Assembly: GCF_042650645.1 (NCBI RefSeq)
Contig: NZ_JBHSBI010000015.1
Coordinates: 206,826 to 270,825 of the forward strand
Direction: 5' to 3'
DNA from: Nonomuraea purpurea
Lineage (GTDB): Bacteria; Actinomycetota; Actinomycetes; Streptosporangiales; Streptosporangiaceae
Length of the DNA: 64,000 nt
A program made the position numbers and the translations under genes. Shown piece by piece: positions 1 to 9,065 of the stretch (positions are counted from its first letter, which is position 1; every line of letters begins with the position of its first letter). The notes under the pieces are model-generated. The model was not told where the DNA came from. It ran no database searches and was given only the letters and a program-made list of their open reading frames with translations.

Positions 1-2339
1 TGAGTCGCCAGGTACCAATCGACACGAGCCCGGAGTCGGTGCCGTGGCGGGACACCCGATTGTCGCCCGCCGAACGGGCCGAGGCGCTCATCCCGCTCAT
101 GACGCTGGAAGAGAAGATCGCCCAACTCGTCGGAGTCTGGGTCGGCGCCGACGCCTCAGGGGGAGGCGTCGCCCCGCACCAGTCCGACATGAACAGCGTG
201 GAGTGGGGCTCGGTCATCGCCAACGGGCTCGGGCAGCTCACCCGCCCGTTCGGGACCGCGCCGGTCGACCCCGTCGCCGGAGCCCGCTCGCTGGTCGCCT
301 CCCAGAAGGAGATCGTGGCGACCAGCCGCTTCGGGATCCCGGCGCAGGTCCACGAGGAGTGCCTGACCGGCTTCGCCGCCTGGGGGGCCACGGTGTACCC
401 GGCGCCGCTGAGCTGGGGCGCCTGCTTCGATCCCGAACTGATCGAGGAGATGGCCGGGCGGATCGGCCGCTCGATGCGCGCCGCCGGCATCCACCAGGGG
501 CTGGCGCCCGTCCTCGACGTCACCCGCGACTACCGCTGGGGCCGAACCGAGGAGACGATCGGCGAGGACCCGTACCTGGTCGGGACCCTCGGCGCGGCCT
601 ACGTGCGCGGCATCGAGAGCGCCGGAGTCGTCGCCACGCTGAAGCACTTCGCCGGCTACTCCGCCTCCCGCGGCGGACGCAACCACGCGCCCGTGGCCAT
701 GGGCCGCAGGGAACTGGCCGACGTGATCCTGCCGCCGTTCGAGATGGCGCTGCGCCTGGGCGGCGCCCGGTCGGTCATGCACTCCTACACCGAGATCGAC
801 GGCGTCCCCGCCGCCGCCGACGAGAGCCTGCTCACCGGGCTGCTACGGGAGGAATGGGGCTTCCAAGGCACGCTGGTCGCCGACTACTTCGCGATCCGGT
901 TCCTGGAGCGGCTGCACCGCGTGGCCGCCGACGCGGCGGGCGCGGCCGCACTTGCCCTGCGCGCCGGGATCGACGTGGAACTGCCCACGGTCGACACGTT
1001 CGGCACCCCCCTGATCGAGGCGGTCAAGGCGGGAGAGGTCGAGGAGGCGCTGATCGACCGCGCCCTGCGCCGCGTGCTGGCCCAGAAGGCCGAACTCGGC
1101 CTGCTCGACGCGGACTTCCGGCCCCTGCCCGGCGACGCCGAGCAGGTCCGCCTCGACGACGCCGACAGCCAGGCCCTCGCGCTCCGCCTGGCCAGGCAGT
1201 CCGTGGTGCTGCTGCGCAACACCGGCGGCATCCTGCCGCTGCCCGCAGGCCGGCGGGTCGCGCTCGTGGGCCCGGTCGCCGACGACCCGATGGCGATGCT
1301 CGGCTGCTACGCCTTCCCCACCCACGTCGGCCCGCACCCCGAGCACGGGCTCGGCGTGGACATCCCGTCGCTGCGCCAGGCGCTCGGCGCGCTCGTCCCC
1401 GACCTCGCCTACGAGCGGGGCTGCGACATCACCGGCGACGACACCTCGGGCATCGAGGCGGCGGTCGCCGCGGCGGCGGGCAGCGACGTGTGCGTGCTGG
1501 CCGTCGGCGACCGGGCGGGCCTGTTCGGCCGCGGCACCTCCGGCGAGGGCTGCGACGCCGCCGACCTGCGCCTGCCGGGCGTGCAGGCCGACCTCGTCCG
1601 CGCGGTGCTGGCCACCGGCACCCCCGTGGTGCTGGTGCTGCTCGCGGGCCGCCCGTACGCGCTGGGCGCCGAGTTCGACGCCGCCGCGGCCGTGCTCTAC
1701 GGCTTCTTCCCCGGCCAGCGCGGCGGCCAGGCGCTGGCCGAGGTGCTCACTGGCGCGGTGAACCCGTCGGGCCGCCTGCCGGTCAGCGTCCCGCGCGGCG
1801 CCGGCGGCCTGCCCTCGACGTACCTGACGCCGCCGCTCGGGGGCCCCACGGATGTGTCGTCCATCGACCCGACCCCCGCCTTCCCCTTCGGGCACGGCCT
1901 GAGCTACACCACCTTCGAGTGGAGTGACGCGGCCGTGCGCGGGCCGGCCGAGTGGCCGGTCGACGGTGAGGCGAGCGTCGAGATCACCGTCCGCAACACC
2001 GGCGAGCGGGCCGGCACCGAGACCGTCCAGCTCTACCTGCACGACCCGGTCGCGCAGACGACGCGGCCTGTGGCGCGCCTGATCGGTTACGCCCGCGTCC
2101 CCCTGGAACCGGGCCGGGCCGCGCGCGTGACGTTCGAGGTCCCGGCCGACCTCACCTCGTTCACCGGGCTGCGCGGCCGGCGCATCGTCGAGCCGGGCGA
2201 CGTCGAACTGCGCTTCTGCCGATCCAGCGCGGACGTGACGGCCGCCCTGCCGCTGCGCCTGGTCGGCGCCGAGCGCGAGATCGGCCACGACAGACGGCTG
2301 CTGCCGCTGACCCGCATAGAACCGGAGGTAGGAGGATGA
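1..2339 (+). CDS. Glycoside hydrolase family 3 beta-glucosidase/beta-xylosidase, 5' end at window edge
   Basis: GH3 exo-glycosidase that would release terminal beta-linked glucose or xylose from imported oligosaccharides. The GH3 N-terminal barrel carries KHFAGYSASRGGRNH and the nucleophile motif VADYFAI (Asp codon at 882, about residue 282 counted from the GTG at 39). A GH3 C-terminal domain (VVLLRNTGGILPL) and a C-terminal Fn3-like domain (TETVQLYLHDP) follow. The frame is open from the first base, and bases 1-2 (TG) would complete an ATG or GTG if the preceding base is A or G, so the true start may lie one base outside the window; the internal GTG at 39 is the alternative. No signal peptide is visible, so it probably acts in the cytoplasm. 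It overlaps the next gene by 4 bp. Substrate is inferred from the GH67 gene in the same operon. Confidence 0.93.
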   Translation, partial: SRQVPIDTSPESVPWRDTRLSPAERAEALIPLMTLEEKIAQLVGVWVGADASGGGVAPHQSDMNSVEWGSVIANGLGQLTRPFGTAPVDPVAGARSLVASQKEIVATSRFGIPAQVHEECLTGFAAWGATVYPAPLSWGACFDPELIEEMAGRIGRSMRAAGIHQGLAPVLDVTRDYRWGRTEETIGEDPYLVGTLGAAYVRGIESAGVVATLKHFAGYSASRGGRNHAPVAMGRRELADVILPPFEMALRLGGARSVMHSYTEIDGVPAAADESLLTGLLREEWGFQGTLVADYFAIRFLERLHRVAADAAGAAALALRAGIDVELPTVDTFGTPLIEAVKAGEVEEALIDRALRRVLAQKAELGLLDADFRPLPGDAEQVRLDDADSQALALRLARQSVVLLRNTGGILPLPAGRRVALVGPVADDPMAMLGCYAFPTHVGPHPEHGLGVDIPSLRQALGALVPDLAYERGCDITGDDTSGIEAAVAAAAGSDVCVLAVGDRAGLFGRGTSGEGCDAADLRLPGVQADLVRAVLATGTPVVLVLLAGRPYALGAEFDAAAAVLYGFFPGQRGGQALAEVLTGAVNPSGRLPVSVPRGAGGLPSTYLTPPLGGPTDVSSIDPTPAFPFGHGLSYTTFEWSDAAVRGPAEWPVDGEASVEITVRNTGERAGTETVQLYLHDPVAQTTRPVARLIGYARVPLEPGRAARVTFEVPADLTSFTGLRGRRIVEPGDVELRFCRSSADVTAALPLRLVGAEREIGHDRRLLPLTRIEPEVGG

Positions 2340-3304
2340 GCACAACTCAGACCGCGGCGCCGCCCGCGCGCGGGCGACCCCAACGCGGCGCCCGCCGCCG
2401 CCCCGGTGGCTGGAGGGGCGCGTTCCGCCGCGACTGGCAGCTCTATTCGCTGGCGATCCTCCCGCTGCTGTTCTTCGCGATCTTCCGGTACGTGCCCATG
2501 ATCGGCAACATCATCGCCTTCCGCCGCTTCGAGCCGGGCGGAAGCGTGCTGGGCGAGTCGTGGGTGGGCCTGCGTTACGTGCGGATGTTCCTCAGCGACC
2601 CCACGTTCTGGAACGTCTTCACCAACACCCTGGTGCTGGGCACGCTGACCCTGCTGTTCTGCTTCCCGCTGCCGATCATGCTGGCGCTGCTGCTGAACGA
2701 GGTCAAGAACCGCCTGCTCAAACGCTTCGTCCAGTCGGTGTCCTACCTGCCGCACTTCCTGTCGATCGTGATCGTGGCCGCGATCACCATGCAGATGCTC
2801 TCCATCGACGGGCCCATCAACCAGATGGTGAAGGTGCTCGGCAACGACCCCGTCACCTTCCTGCAGCAGCCCGACTGGTTCCGCACGATCTACGTCTCCT
2901 CCGAGATCTGGCAGACCGTGGGCTGGGGCACGATCCTCTACCTGGCCGCGCTCACCACCATCGACGACAGCCTGTACGAGGCGGCCCGCATGGACGGCGC
3001 CAGCCGCTGGCGGCAGACCTGGCATGTGACGCTCCCCGGCATCAGGCCCACGATCGTCACCCTGCTGATCCTCAACATCGGGACGTTCATGGCCGTCGGC
3101 TTCGAGAAGGTCCTGCTGCTTTACAACCCGCTGACGTATCCGACGGCCGACGTGATCTCCACGTATCTGTACCGGATGGGCGTGGTCTCCAGCAACTTCA
3201 GCTACGCCGCGGCGATCGGGCTGTTCGAGGCCGTCATCGGCCTGATCCTCGTCCTGTCGGCGAACCTGGTCTCCCGTCGCACAGTTGGGACGAGCCTGTG
3301 GTGA
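2336..3304 (+). CDS. Carbohydrate ABC transporter permease, LplB type
   Basis: First transmembrane subunit of a binding-protein-dependent sugar importer, 322 aa. A basic cytoplasmic N-terminus precedes about six membrane segments. The permease EAA loop is clear near residue 220 (YEAARMDGASRWRQTWHVTL). The sequence resembles the LplB (COG4209) subgroup that pairs with large binding proteins and often with YesL-like proteins, as here. The ATG overlaps the GH3 stop (ATGA) and has a GGAGG-type ribosome site just upstream. No ATPase gene is present in the operon; such importers commonly share a remote MsiK-like ATPase (family knowledge, not seen here). Confidence 0.93.
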   Translation: MSTTQTAAPPARGRPQRGARRRPGGWRGAFRRDWQLYSLAILPLLFFAIFRYVPMIGNIIAFRRFEPGGSVLGESWVGLRYVRMFLSDPTFWNVFTNTLVLGTLTLLFCFPLPIMLALLLNEVKNRLLKRFVQSVSYLPHFLSIVIVAAITMQMLSIDGPINQMVKVLGNDPVTFLQQPDWFRTIYVSSEIWQTVGWGTILYLAALTTIDDSLYEAARMDGASRWRQTWHVTLPGIRPTIVTLLILNIGTFMAVGFEKVLLLYNPLTYPTADVISTYLYRMGVVSSNFSYAAAIGLFEAVIGLILVLSANLVSRRTVGTSLW

Positions 3305-4176
3305 CACTCGGCACGAGCAGGGGCTACCGCCTCTTCCAGGTCGTCAACGGCATCATCCTGACCGGTGTCGTGGCCGTGACGCTCTACCCCTTCATCAACA
3401 TCATCGCCCGGTCGTTCAGCGAAGAGCGCTACATCATCTCGGGCGAGGTCAACCTCATCCCGCGCGGGTTCAACCTCACGACCTACAGGATCGTGGCCTC
3501 GGACCCGATGTTCTGGATCAACTACCGCAACACGGTGATCTACACGGTCGTCGCCACGATCATCTCGATCGTGCTGACCACCTGTTACGCCTACGTCCTG
3601 TCGAAGAAGCGCCTCAAAGGCCGCAACACCCTGGTGGGCATCGCCCTGTTCACCATGTTCTTCTCCGGCGGGCTGATCCCCAACTACGTCCTGATCACCA
3701 GCCTCGGGCTGAAGAACAGCATCTGGGCCATCGTCCTGCCCAATGCCATCAACGTCTTCAACCTGCTGGTCATGAAGGCGTTCTTCGAGAGCCTGCCGCA
3801 CGAACTGGAGGAGGCCGCCGCCATCGACGGCCTCAACACCTACGGCATCCTGTGGCGGGTCGTGCTGCCGCTGTCGAAGGCGGTGATCGCCACGATGGTG
3901 CTCTTCTACGCCGTCTCGTTCTGGAACTCATGGTTCGCGGCGTTTCTCTATATGAACGAGTCAGAACTCTTCCCGGTGACGGTCTACCTGCGCAATCTCA
4001 TCGCCGGGGCCACCGGCGCCGAGGCCGCCGGCGCGGCGGCCTCCGAGGTGACGCAGGCGGCCGCCAACATCCAGTCGGTGACGATCGTGCTGACGGTCCT
4101 GCCCATCCTGGCGGTCTACCCGTTCGTCCAGCGGTACTTCGTCTCCGGCGTCATGCTCGGCGCGGTCAAGGGCTAG
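3301..4176 (+). CDS. Carbohydrate ABC transporter permease, LplC type
   Basis: Second permease subunit, 291 aa, COG0395 family, forming a heterodimer with the LplB-type subunit. About six membrane segments are visible, with the EAA loop EEAAAIDGLNTYGILWRVVL in the second half. The start is a GTG at 3301, overlapping the previous stop by 4 bp; a GTG at 3298 in the same frame is equally possible and adds one residue. The sequence is open much further upstream, but that extension is a shadow of the previous gene. The long loop before the C-terminus (EAAGAAASEVTQAAANIQ) is typical of this subgroup. Confidence 0.92.
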   Translation: MTLGTSRGYRLFQVVNGIILTGVVAVTLYPFINIIARSFSEERYIISGEVNLIPRGFNLTTYRIVASDPMFWINYRNTVIYTVVATIISIVLTTCYAYVLSKKRLKGRNTLVGIALFTMFFSGGLIPNYVLITSLGLKNSIWAIVLPNAINVFNLLVMKAFFESLPHELEEAAAIDGLNTYGILWRVVLPLSKAVIATMVLFYAVSFWNSWFAAFLYMNESELFPVTVYLRNLIAGATGAEAAGAAASEVTQAAANIQSVTIVLTVLPILAVYPFVQRYFVSGVMLGAVKG

Positions 4177-4204
4177 CCCTCCCCATTTCGAAAGGAACCC
4201 CCCG

Positions 4205-5845
4205 ATGCGCGAAATATCCCGTCGTCAGGCCCTCGTCGGCCTGGGTGCGCTGACCTTCCTGGCCGCCGGCTGCGGCGAGGACGAAGCCGCGAAGAAGGGC
4301 GCCCAGGACCTGACGTCGAACAAAGCGGGCGCGATGGCCAACTACGGCGTCAACCAGCAGTTCAAGGCGACTGAGCCGCTCTCGTTCGACGTCCTGTACA
4401 ACAACCACCCGTTCTACCCGATCAAGAACGACTGGCTGTTCTGGACCGAGCTCAACAAGCGCACCAATGTCACGTTCAAGCCGGTCGTGGTGCCGCTGAG
4501 CGACTACGAGCAGAAGCGCGCCCTGCTGATCGGCGCCGGCGACGCCCCGTTCATCATCCCCAAGACCTACACGCCTCAGGAGGAGCCGTTCGTCGCCTCC
4601 GGCGCGATCCTGGCGGTCAGCGAGTACGTCGACCTGATGCCGAACTTCAAGGACAAGATCGCCAAGTGGAACCTGGAGGGTGACCTGAAGGAGCTCATGC
4701 AGGCCGACGGCCGCTACTACTTGCTGCCCGGCCTGCACGAGGAGATCTGGATCGACTACTCGCTGGCGGTCAGGACCGACATCCTGGAAAAGCTCAAGCT
4801 GGAGGTCCCCAAGACCTGGGAGGACCTCTACACCGTGCTCAAGGCGATGAAGGCGGAACACCCCGACCTGTACCCGATGACCGACCGGTGGGGCATCCCG
4901 ACGGCGGGCGGCAACCTGCTCAAGATGGTCGGCCAGGCGTACGGCACCCAGGGCGGCTGGGACTACCACAACGCGACGTTCGACACCGCCACCGGGAAGT
5001 ACGTCTTCACCGGCGCCATGGAGCAGTACAAGCAGATGCTGGTCTACCTCAACAAGCTCGTGAAGGAGAAACTGCTCGACCCCGAGAGCTTCACCCAGAG
5101 CGACGACACCGCCAAGGCCAAGTTCACCGCCGGAAAGTCCTTCGTGATCAGCACCAACGCGCAGACGCTGGTCAACGAATACCGGTCGCAGCTTGAGAAG
5201 ACGAACCCCGACGCCAAGATCGTCAAGATCCCGGTGCCGGTCGGCCCGCTCGGCGAGGTCAAGGTCGGCACCCGCCTCGAGAACGGCATCATGATCTCCA
5301 AGAAGGCCCTGGAGAACAAGAACTTCGTCGCCATGATGCAGTTCATCGACTGGCTCTGGTACTCCGACGCGGGCCTGGAGTTCGCCAAGTGGGGCGTCGA
5401 AGGCGTCACCTTCACCAAGGACGCCTCAGGAAACTACAAGCTGGCCAAGGACGTCGACTACGTCGCCCTCAACCCCGGCGCGCCCAAGCACCTGCAGAAG
5501 GACTTCGGCTTCGGCAACGGCGTGTTCGCCTACGGCGGCAGCACCAAGCTCCTGGAGTCCACGTTCTCGGAGGAGGAGCTGGAGTTCCAGAAGGTGATGA
5601 AGGCCAGGAAGGCGCTGCCCGTCGACCCGCCGCGCCCGTTCAACGCCGACGAGCGCGAGCAGGCGACACTGTGGGAGACGCCGCTGGAGGACTACGTCAC
5701 CCAGAACACGCTCAAGTTCATCCTCGGCGAGCGCGACCTCGGCGAATGGGACGCCTACGTCAAGGAGCTCGAAGGCAAGAACATGGGCTCCTACATAAAC
5801 CTCATCAACACCGCCTACGAGCGCTTCAAGAAGGAACACGGCTGA
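4205..5845 (+). CDS. Extracellular solute-binding lipoprotein of the sugar importer
   Basis: Periplasmic-type binding protein, 546 aa, anchored outside the membrane as a lipoprotein. The N-terminus has a twin-arginine-like stretch (SRRQALVGLGAL) and a lipobox LAAGC with Cys near residue 23. The length fits the large LplA-type binding proteins that serve LplB/LplC permeases and take oligosaccharides. The start has a good ribosome site (AAAGGA, about 7 nt upstream of ATG). With the downstream GH67 gene, the likely ligand is an aldouronic acid or xylo-oligosaccharide; this is inference from context. Confidence 0.92.
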   Translation: MREISRRQALVGLGALTFLAAGCGEDEAAKKGAQDLTSNKAGAMANYGVNQQFKATEPLSFDVLYNNHPFYPIKNDWLFWTELNKRTNVTFKPVVVPLSDYEQKRALLIGAGDAPFIIPKTYTPQEEPFVASGAILAVSEYVDLMPNFKDKIAKWNLEGDLKELMQADGRYYLLPGLHEEIWIDYSLAVRTDILEKLKLEVPKTWEDLYTVLKAMKAEHPDLYPMTDRWGIPTAGGNLLKMVGQAYGTQGGWDYHNATFDTATGKYVFTGAMEQYKQMLVYLNKLVKEKLLDPESFTQSDDTAKAKFTAGKSFVISTNAQTLVNEYRSQLEKTNPDAKIVKIPVPVGPLGEVKVGTRLENGIMISKKALENKNFVAMMQFIDWLWYSDAGLEFAKWGVEGVTFTKDASGNYKLAKDVDYVALNPGAPKHLQKDFGFGNGVFAYGGSTKLLESTFSEEELEFQKVMKARKALPVDPPRPFNADEREQATLWETPLEDYVTQNTLKFILGERDLGEWDAYVKELEGKNMGSYINLINTAYERFKKEHG

Positions 5846-6018
5846 TGCGCATCCGTGTCCCCGGACAGAACTCGGGGCGGCTGTCCGACGCCTGGCGGTT
5901 CCGCGTCGGCACCGGCCGCTTCGCGCCGGCGCCGGCCCAGCGGGAGATCGGCTTCCGGCACCTCCGGGGGCACGGACTACGGCACTTCGTGAGACGGACT
6001 ACCGGAGAAGGGCGATGA
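5845..6018 (+). CDS. Possible small protein, 57 aa, unknown
   Basis: A short reading frame starting at an ATG that overlaps the binding-protein stop (TGATG) and ending 4 bp into the next gene. This tight fit suggests translational coupling. The product is very basic (many Arg) without any recognised domain, signal peptide or membrane segment. It could be a genuine small coupled protein, or simply a spacer frame in GC-rich DNA. Only position and overlap support it. Confidence 0.3.
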   Translation: MRIRVPGQNSGRLSDAWRFRVGTGRFAPAPAQREIGFRHLRGHGLRHFVRRTTGEGR

Positions 6019-6710
6019 CCGATGTGAGCGCCGCGGGCCGCTTCGGCCAAGGGCCGCTCTCGCGCGCCGCCGCCCTGATCTACACCTGGCTCGTGGTCGA
6101 GCTCCTGCTGCTGGCCACCACCCTGCCCGGCCTGGTCGGCCTTATCCTGCTCGACCACGACGCCAGCAACGTGCCGCTCGTGGCGCTGTGCGCGCTCCCG
6201 CTCGGCCCGGCGATCTCCGCGGCGGTGTACGCGCTCCACCACCGCCGCCGCGACCTGGGCGACCTGTCGCCGGCGGCGGCGTTCCTGCGCGGCTACCGGG
6301 CCAATGTGCGCGGCGTGCTGAAGATCTGGGTTCCATGGCTGGCCGGCCTGGCCGTCATCGGGACGAACCTTGCCAACTTCGGCGCCGCCGGCGTGCCCGG
6401 CTGGTGGGCGGTGCTGCTCGTCGTGATCGCGGTGGGGGCCACGCTCTGGGCCGCCAACGCCCTGGTCATCAGCTCCCTGTACGAGTTCCGGCCGTCGGAC
6501 GTCGCCCGGCTGGCCTCCTACTTCCTCCTCCGCACTCCCGGCGCCACCGTGGGCAACCTCTGCCTGCTCGTCGTGGCCGCCGGCATCACGCTGTACACCT
6601 CGGAGGCGGTGCTGGCGCTGGCGGCGTTCGCGCTGGTGGCGATGTTGCTGCGGAACTGCCGTCCGATGATCGTCGAAATCCAGGAGAAGTTCACCCGTGA
6701 CCATCCCTGA
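6015..6710 (+). CDS. YesL-like (DUF624) membrane protein
   Basis: Integral membrane protein of 231 aa with about five to six hydrophobic segments, matching the YesL/DUF624 pattern: an N-terminal segment pair, a PLGPAISAAVYAL motif, then RGYRANVRGVLKIW. YesL-type genes regularly sit beside LplABC importers for plant polysaccharide fragments; their exact role is unknown. The ATG at 6015 has a ribosome site GGAGAAGGG. It overlaps the GH67 gene by 14 bp. Confidence 0.85.
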   Translation: MTDVSAAGRFGQGPLSRAAALIYTWLVVELLLLATTLPGLVGLILLDHDASNVPLVALCALPLGPAISAAVYALHHRRRDLGDLSPAAAFLRGYRANVRGVLKIWVPWLAGLAVIGTNLANFGAAGVPGWWAVLLVVIAVGATLWAANALVISSLYEFRPSDVARLASYFLLRTPGATVGNLCLLVVAAGITLYTSEAVLALAAFALVAMLLRNCRPMIVEIQEKFTRDHP

Positions 6711-8697
6711 ACCGACCGGCGCGCACGCCGCCTGGCTGCCGCCTCTGGCCTTCTCGGCAGTCGGCTCCCGCCGCGTCTTCGCGCCCGGCGCGGGCGTCGT
6801 CCGCGACGAGGTCGTCCACGCCTGCGCTCGTCACGGTGGTCGCCTGGCCGACGTGGGGGAGGAAGCCGATTTGGTGCTCGCCCTCACCACGGCGGAGCCC
6901 CTGCCCGCCGCCGCGCGGGCGGCCCTGGCCGGGCACGAAGGCGCGATCGGCGAGCAGTCCTATCTGCTGGCCCGCCGCGACGGCGTCACGGTCGTCCTCG
7001 CAGACGACCCGACCGGCCTGCTGTACGGCTTCTTCCACGTGGTCCGCCTCGGCGAGCCGGCCTTCACGGCCCCGCGAACGACTGAGCACCACCGGCCCGC
7101 CGTGCACCGGCGCATGCTCGACCACTGGGACAACATCGACGTGCACCCTGTGATGGGCCAGGTCGAGCGCGGTTACTCGGGCGGGTCGATCTTCTGGGCG
7201 GACGGCGCGCCGCGCGACCTGGACCGGGTGCGCGCCTACGGACGGCTGCTGGCCGCCTGCGGCGTCAACGCGGTGGCGGTCAACAACGTCAACGTGCACG
7301 CCACCGAGGCCCACCTGCTGACGGATCGCCTCGGGGACGTGGCGGCCGTCGCCGACGTGTTGCGTCCGTACGGCATCCGCGTGCACCTGTCGGTCACCTT
7401 CGCCTCGCCCATCGCCCTCGGCGGGCTGCCGACGGCCGATCCGCTTGACGCGGACGTGCGGGCGTGGTGGCGGGAGACGACGGAGCAGGTGTACGCCACA
7501 ATCCCCGACTTTGGCGGATATGTCGTGAAAGCCGACTCCGAGGGGCAGCCCGGCCCCTTCGCCTACGGACGCAGCCACGCCGACGGCGCGAACCTGCTCG
7601 CCGACGCCCTGGCGCCGTTCGGCGGGGTCGTCCACTGGCGCGCCTTCGTCTACAACCACCGCCAGGACTGGCGCGACCGCACGACCGACCGCGCCCGCGC
7701 GGCCTTCGACCACTTCGCCCCGCTCGACGGCCTCTTCCGCGACAACGCCGTCCTCCAGGTCAAATACGGCCCCATCGACTTTCAGGTGCGCGAGCCGGTC
7801 TCACCCGTGATCGCCGCCATGCCCAGGACCCGCCTGGCGGTCGAGCTCCAGGTGACACAGGAGTACACCGGCCAGCAGCGCCACGTGTGCTACCTGGCCC
7901 CGATGTGGTCCGACGTACTCGGCTTCCGCTTCTGGGGCGACGACGGACGCGACGTCGCCGCCCTCGCCTCCGACATCGTCGCGGTCTCCAACGTCGGCGA
8001 CGACCCGTACTGGACCGGCCACCCCCTCGCCCAGGCCAACCTGTACGCCTTCGGCCGCCTCGCCTGGAACCCCCACCTGGACCCCGCCGCCGTCCTCGAC
8101 GAGTGGATCGACCTCACCTTCGCCCCGGCCGGCGACGAGCCGCGGCGAACCCTGCACGCGATGATGGACGGCTCCTGGCGCACCTACGAGCGCTACACCG
8201 CGCCGCTCGGCGTCGGCTTCATGGTCCGGCCCGGCCACCACTACGGCCCCGACGTGGACGGCTACGAGTACACCCCCTGGGGCACCTACCACTTCGCCGA
8301 CCGGGACGGCGTCGGCGTGGACCGCACCCGCGCCACCGGCACCGGCTTTACCGGCCAGTACCCACCGCCCTGGTCACAGGTGTACGAGTCGCTCGCCGAC
8401 TGCCCCGACGAACTGCTGCTCTTCTTCCACCACGTCCCATACGGGCACGTGCTGCGCAACGGATCGACCCTCATCCAGCACATCTACGACACCCACTTCG
8501 CCGGGGCCGAGGAGGCGGCCCAGACGCGGCTGCTGTGGGACAAGCTCGCGGGCAGCGTAGACGCGGACCTGCACGCCCGGGTCAAGGAACGACTCGACGA
8601 GCAGGTCCGGTGCGCAGGGGAGTGGCGCGATCAGATCAACACCTACTTCCTGCGCAAGTCAGGCATACCCGACGCACAAGGCCGCCGCATCCACTGA
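6697..8697 (+). CDS. GH67 alpha-glucuronidase
   Basis: Removes 4-O-methyl-D-glucuronic acid from the non-reducing-end xylose of glucuronoxylan oligosaccharides. At 666 aa it has the usual family length and no signal peptide, consistent with intracellular action on imported fragments. Family blocks are clear: RRMLDHWDNIDVHPVMGQVE, VNAVAVNNVNV, VLQVKYGPIDFQVREP, VELQVTQEYTG. Glu282 (KADSEGQ), Asp361 (GPIDF) and Glu389 (TQEY) each lie three positions before the catalytic acid (Glu285) and the base pair (Asp364, Glu392) recalled for the Geobacillus enzyme, supporting an intact active site. The start is a GTG preceded by AGGAGAAG. It is the last gene of the operon. Confidence 0.95.
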   Translation: MTIPEPTGAHAAWLPPLAFSAVGSRRVFAPGAGVVRDEVVHACARHGGRLADVGEEADLVLALTTAEPLPAAARAALAGHEGAIGEQSYLLARRDGVTVVLADDPTGLLYGFFHVVRLGEPAFTAPRTTEHHRPAVHRRMLDHWDNIDVHPVMGQVERGYSGGSIFWADGAPRDLDRVRAYGRLLAACGVNAVAVNNVNVHATEAHLLTDRLGDVAAVADVLRPYGIRVHLSVTFASPIALGGLPTADPLDADVRAWWRETTEQVYATIPDFGGYVVKADSEGQPGPFAYGRSHADGANLLADALAPFGGVVHWRAFVYNHRQDWRDRTTDRARAAFDHFAPLDGLFRDNAVLQVKYGPIDFQVREPVSPVIAAMPRTRLAVELQVTQEYTGQQRHVCYLAPMWSDVLGFRFWGDDGRDVAALASDIVAVSNVGDDPYWTGHPLAQANLYAFGRLAWNPHLDPAAVLDEWIDLTFAPAGDEPRRTLHAMMDGSWRTYERYTAPLGVGFMVRPGHHYGPDVDGYEYTPWGTYHFADRDGVGVDRTRATGTGFTGQYPPPWSQVYESLADCPDELLLFFHHVPYGHVLRNGSTLIQHIYDTHFAGAEEAAQTRLLWDKLAGSVDADLHARVKERLDEQVRCAGEWRDQINTYFLRKSGIPDAQGRRIH

Positions 8698-8729
8698 TCG
8701 AGCGTGCCCGACGCGCGGGGCGGGCGCGT

Positions 8730-9065
8730 CTACTGATCGGCGGGCACGCTGATCCGCGTGACGAGCTCGCAGGCCACGCTGTCGTCGAGCAGCAGTTCCA
8801 GGAGGCTCAGATAGAGTTCCTCGCGGTTGGCGGGCAGCCCGTGGTGGCCCCGGCGCTCGCGACGGGCACACAGCCTTGCCCAGAGCAGGCCGAGCGACTG
8901 AGCGGACTCATCGCCCACCTGCTCGCCACGAACCCGAACCGAGCGCTCGGCTCCATCCGATCCGGGCCCGCCGAAGCTCCCGTGCGGGCCGGGCTCGTCG
9001 AGGTCGCCGTGCACGAGGGCGGACCAGAGCGATGTGGCCAGGGCGGACAGCACGGAGTCGTTCAC
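8730..9065 (-). CDS. Hypothetical protein, 111 aa, coupled to the cyclase-fold gene
   Basis: Third gene of a Crp / cyclase / small-protein trio. The GTG start at 9065 overlaps the upstream cyclase stop by 4 bp (GTGA), a sign of translational coupling. The product begins with a hydrophobic helix (SVLSALATSLWSALV), has a Gly/Pro-rich middle and ends in a Leu-rich acidic helix (EELYLSLLELLLDD). No known domain is recognised and there is no signal peptide. Its role can only be inferred as linked to the cyclase-fold protein. Confidence 0.65.
   Translation of the reverse strand: MNDSVLSALATSLWSALVHGDLDEPGPHGSFGGPGSDGAERSVRVRGEQVGDESAQSLGLLWARLCARRERRGHHGLPANREELYLSLLELLLDDSVACELVTRISVPADQ

Noticed and set aside
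44..1927. Long Arg/Pro-rich open frame overlapping the GH3 gene
   Set aside because: Composition is typical of an out-of-frame shadow in GC-rich DNA; the GH3 frame has all family motifs.
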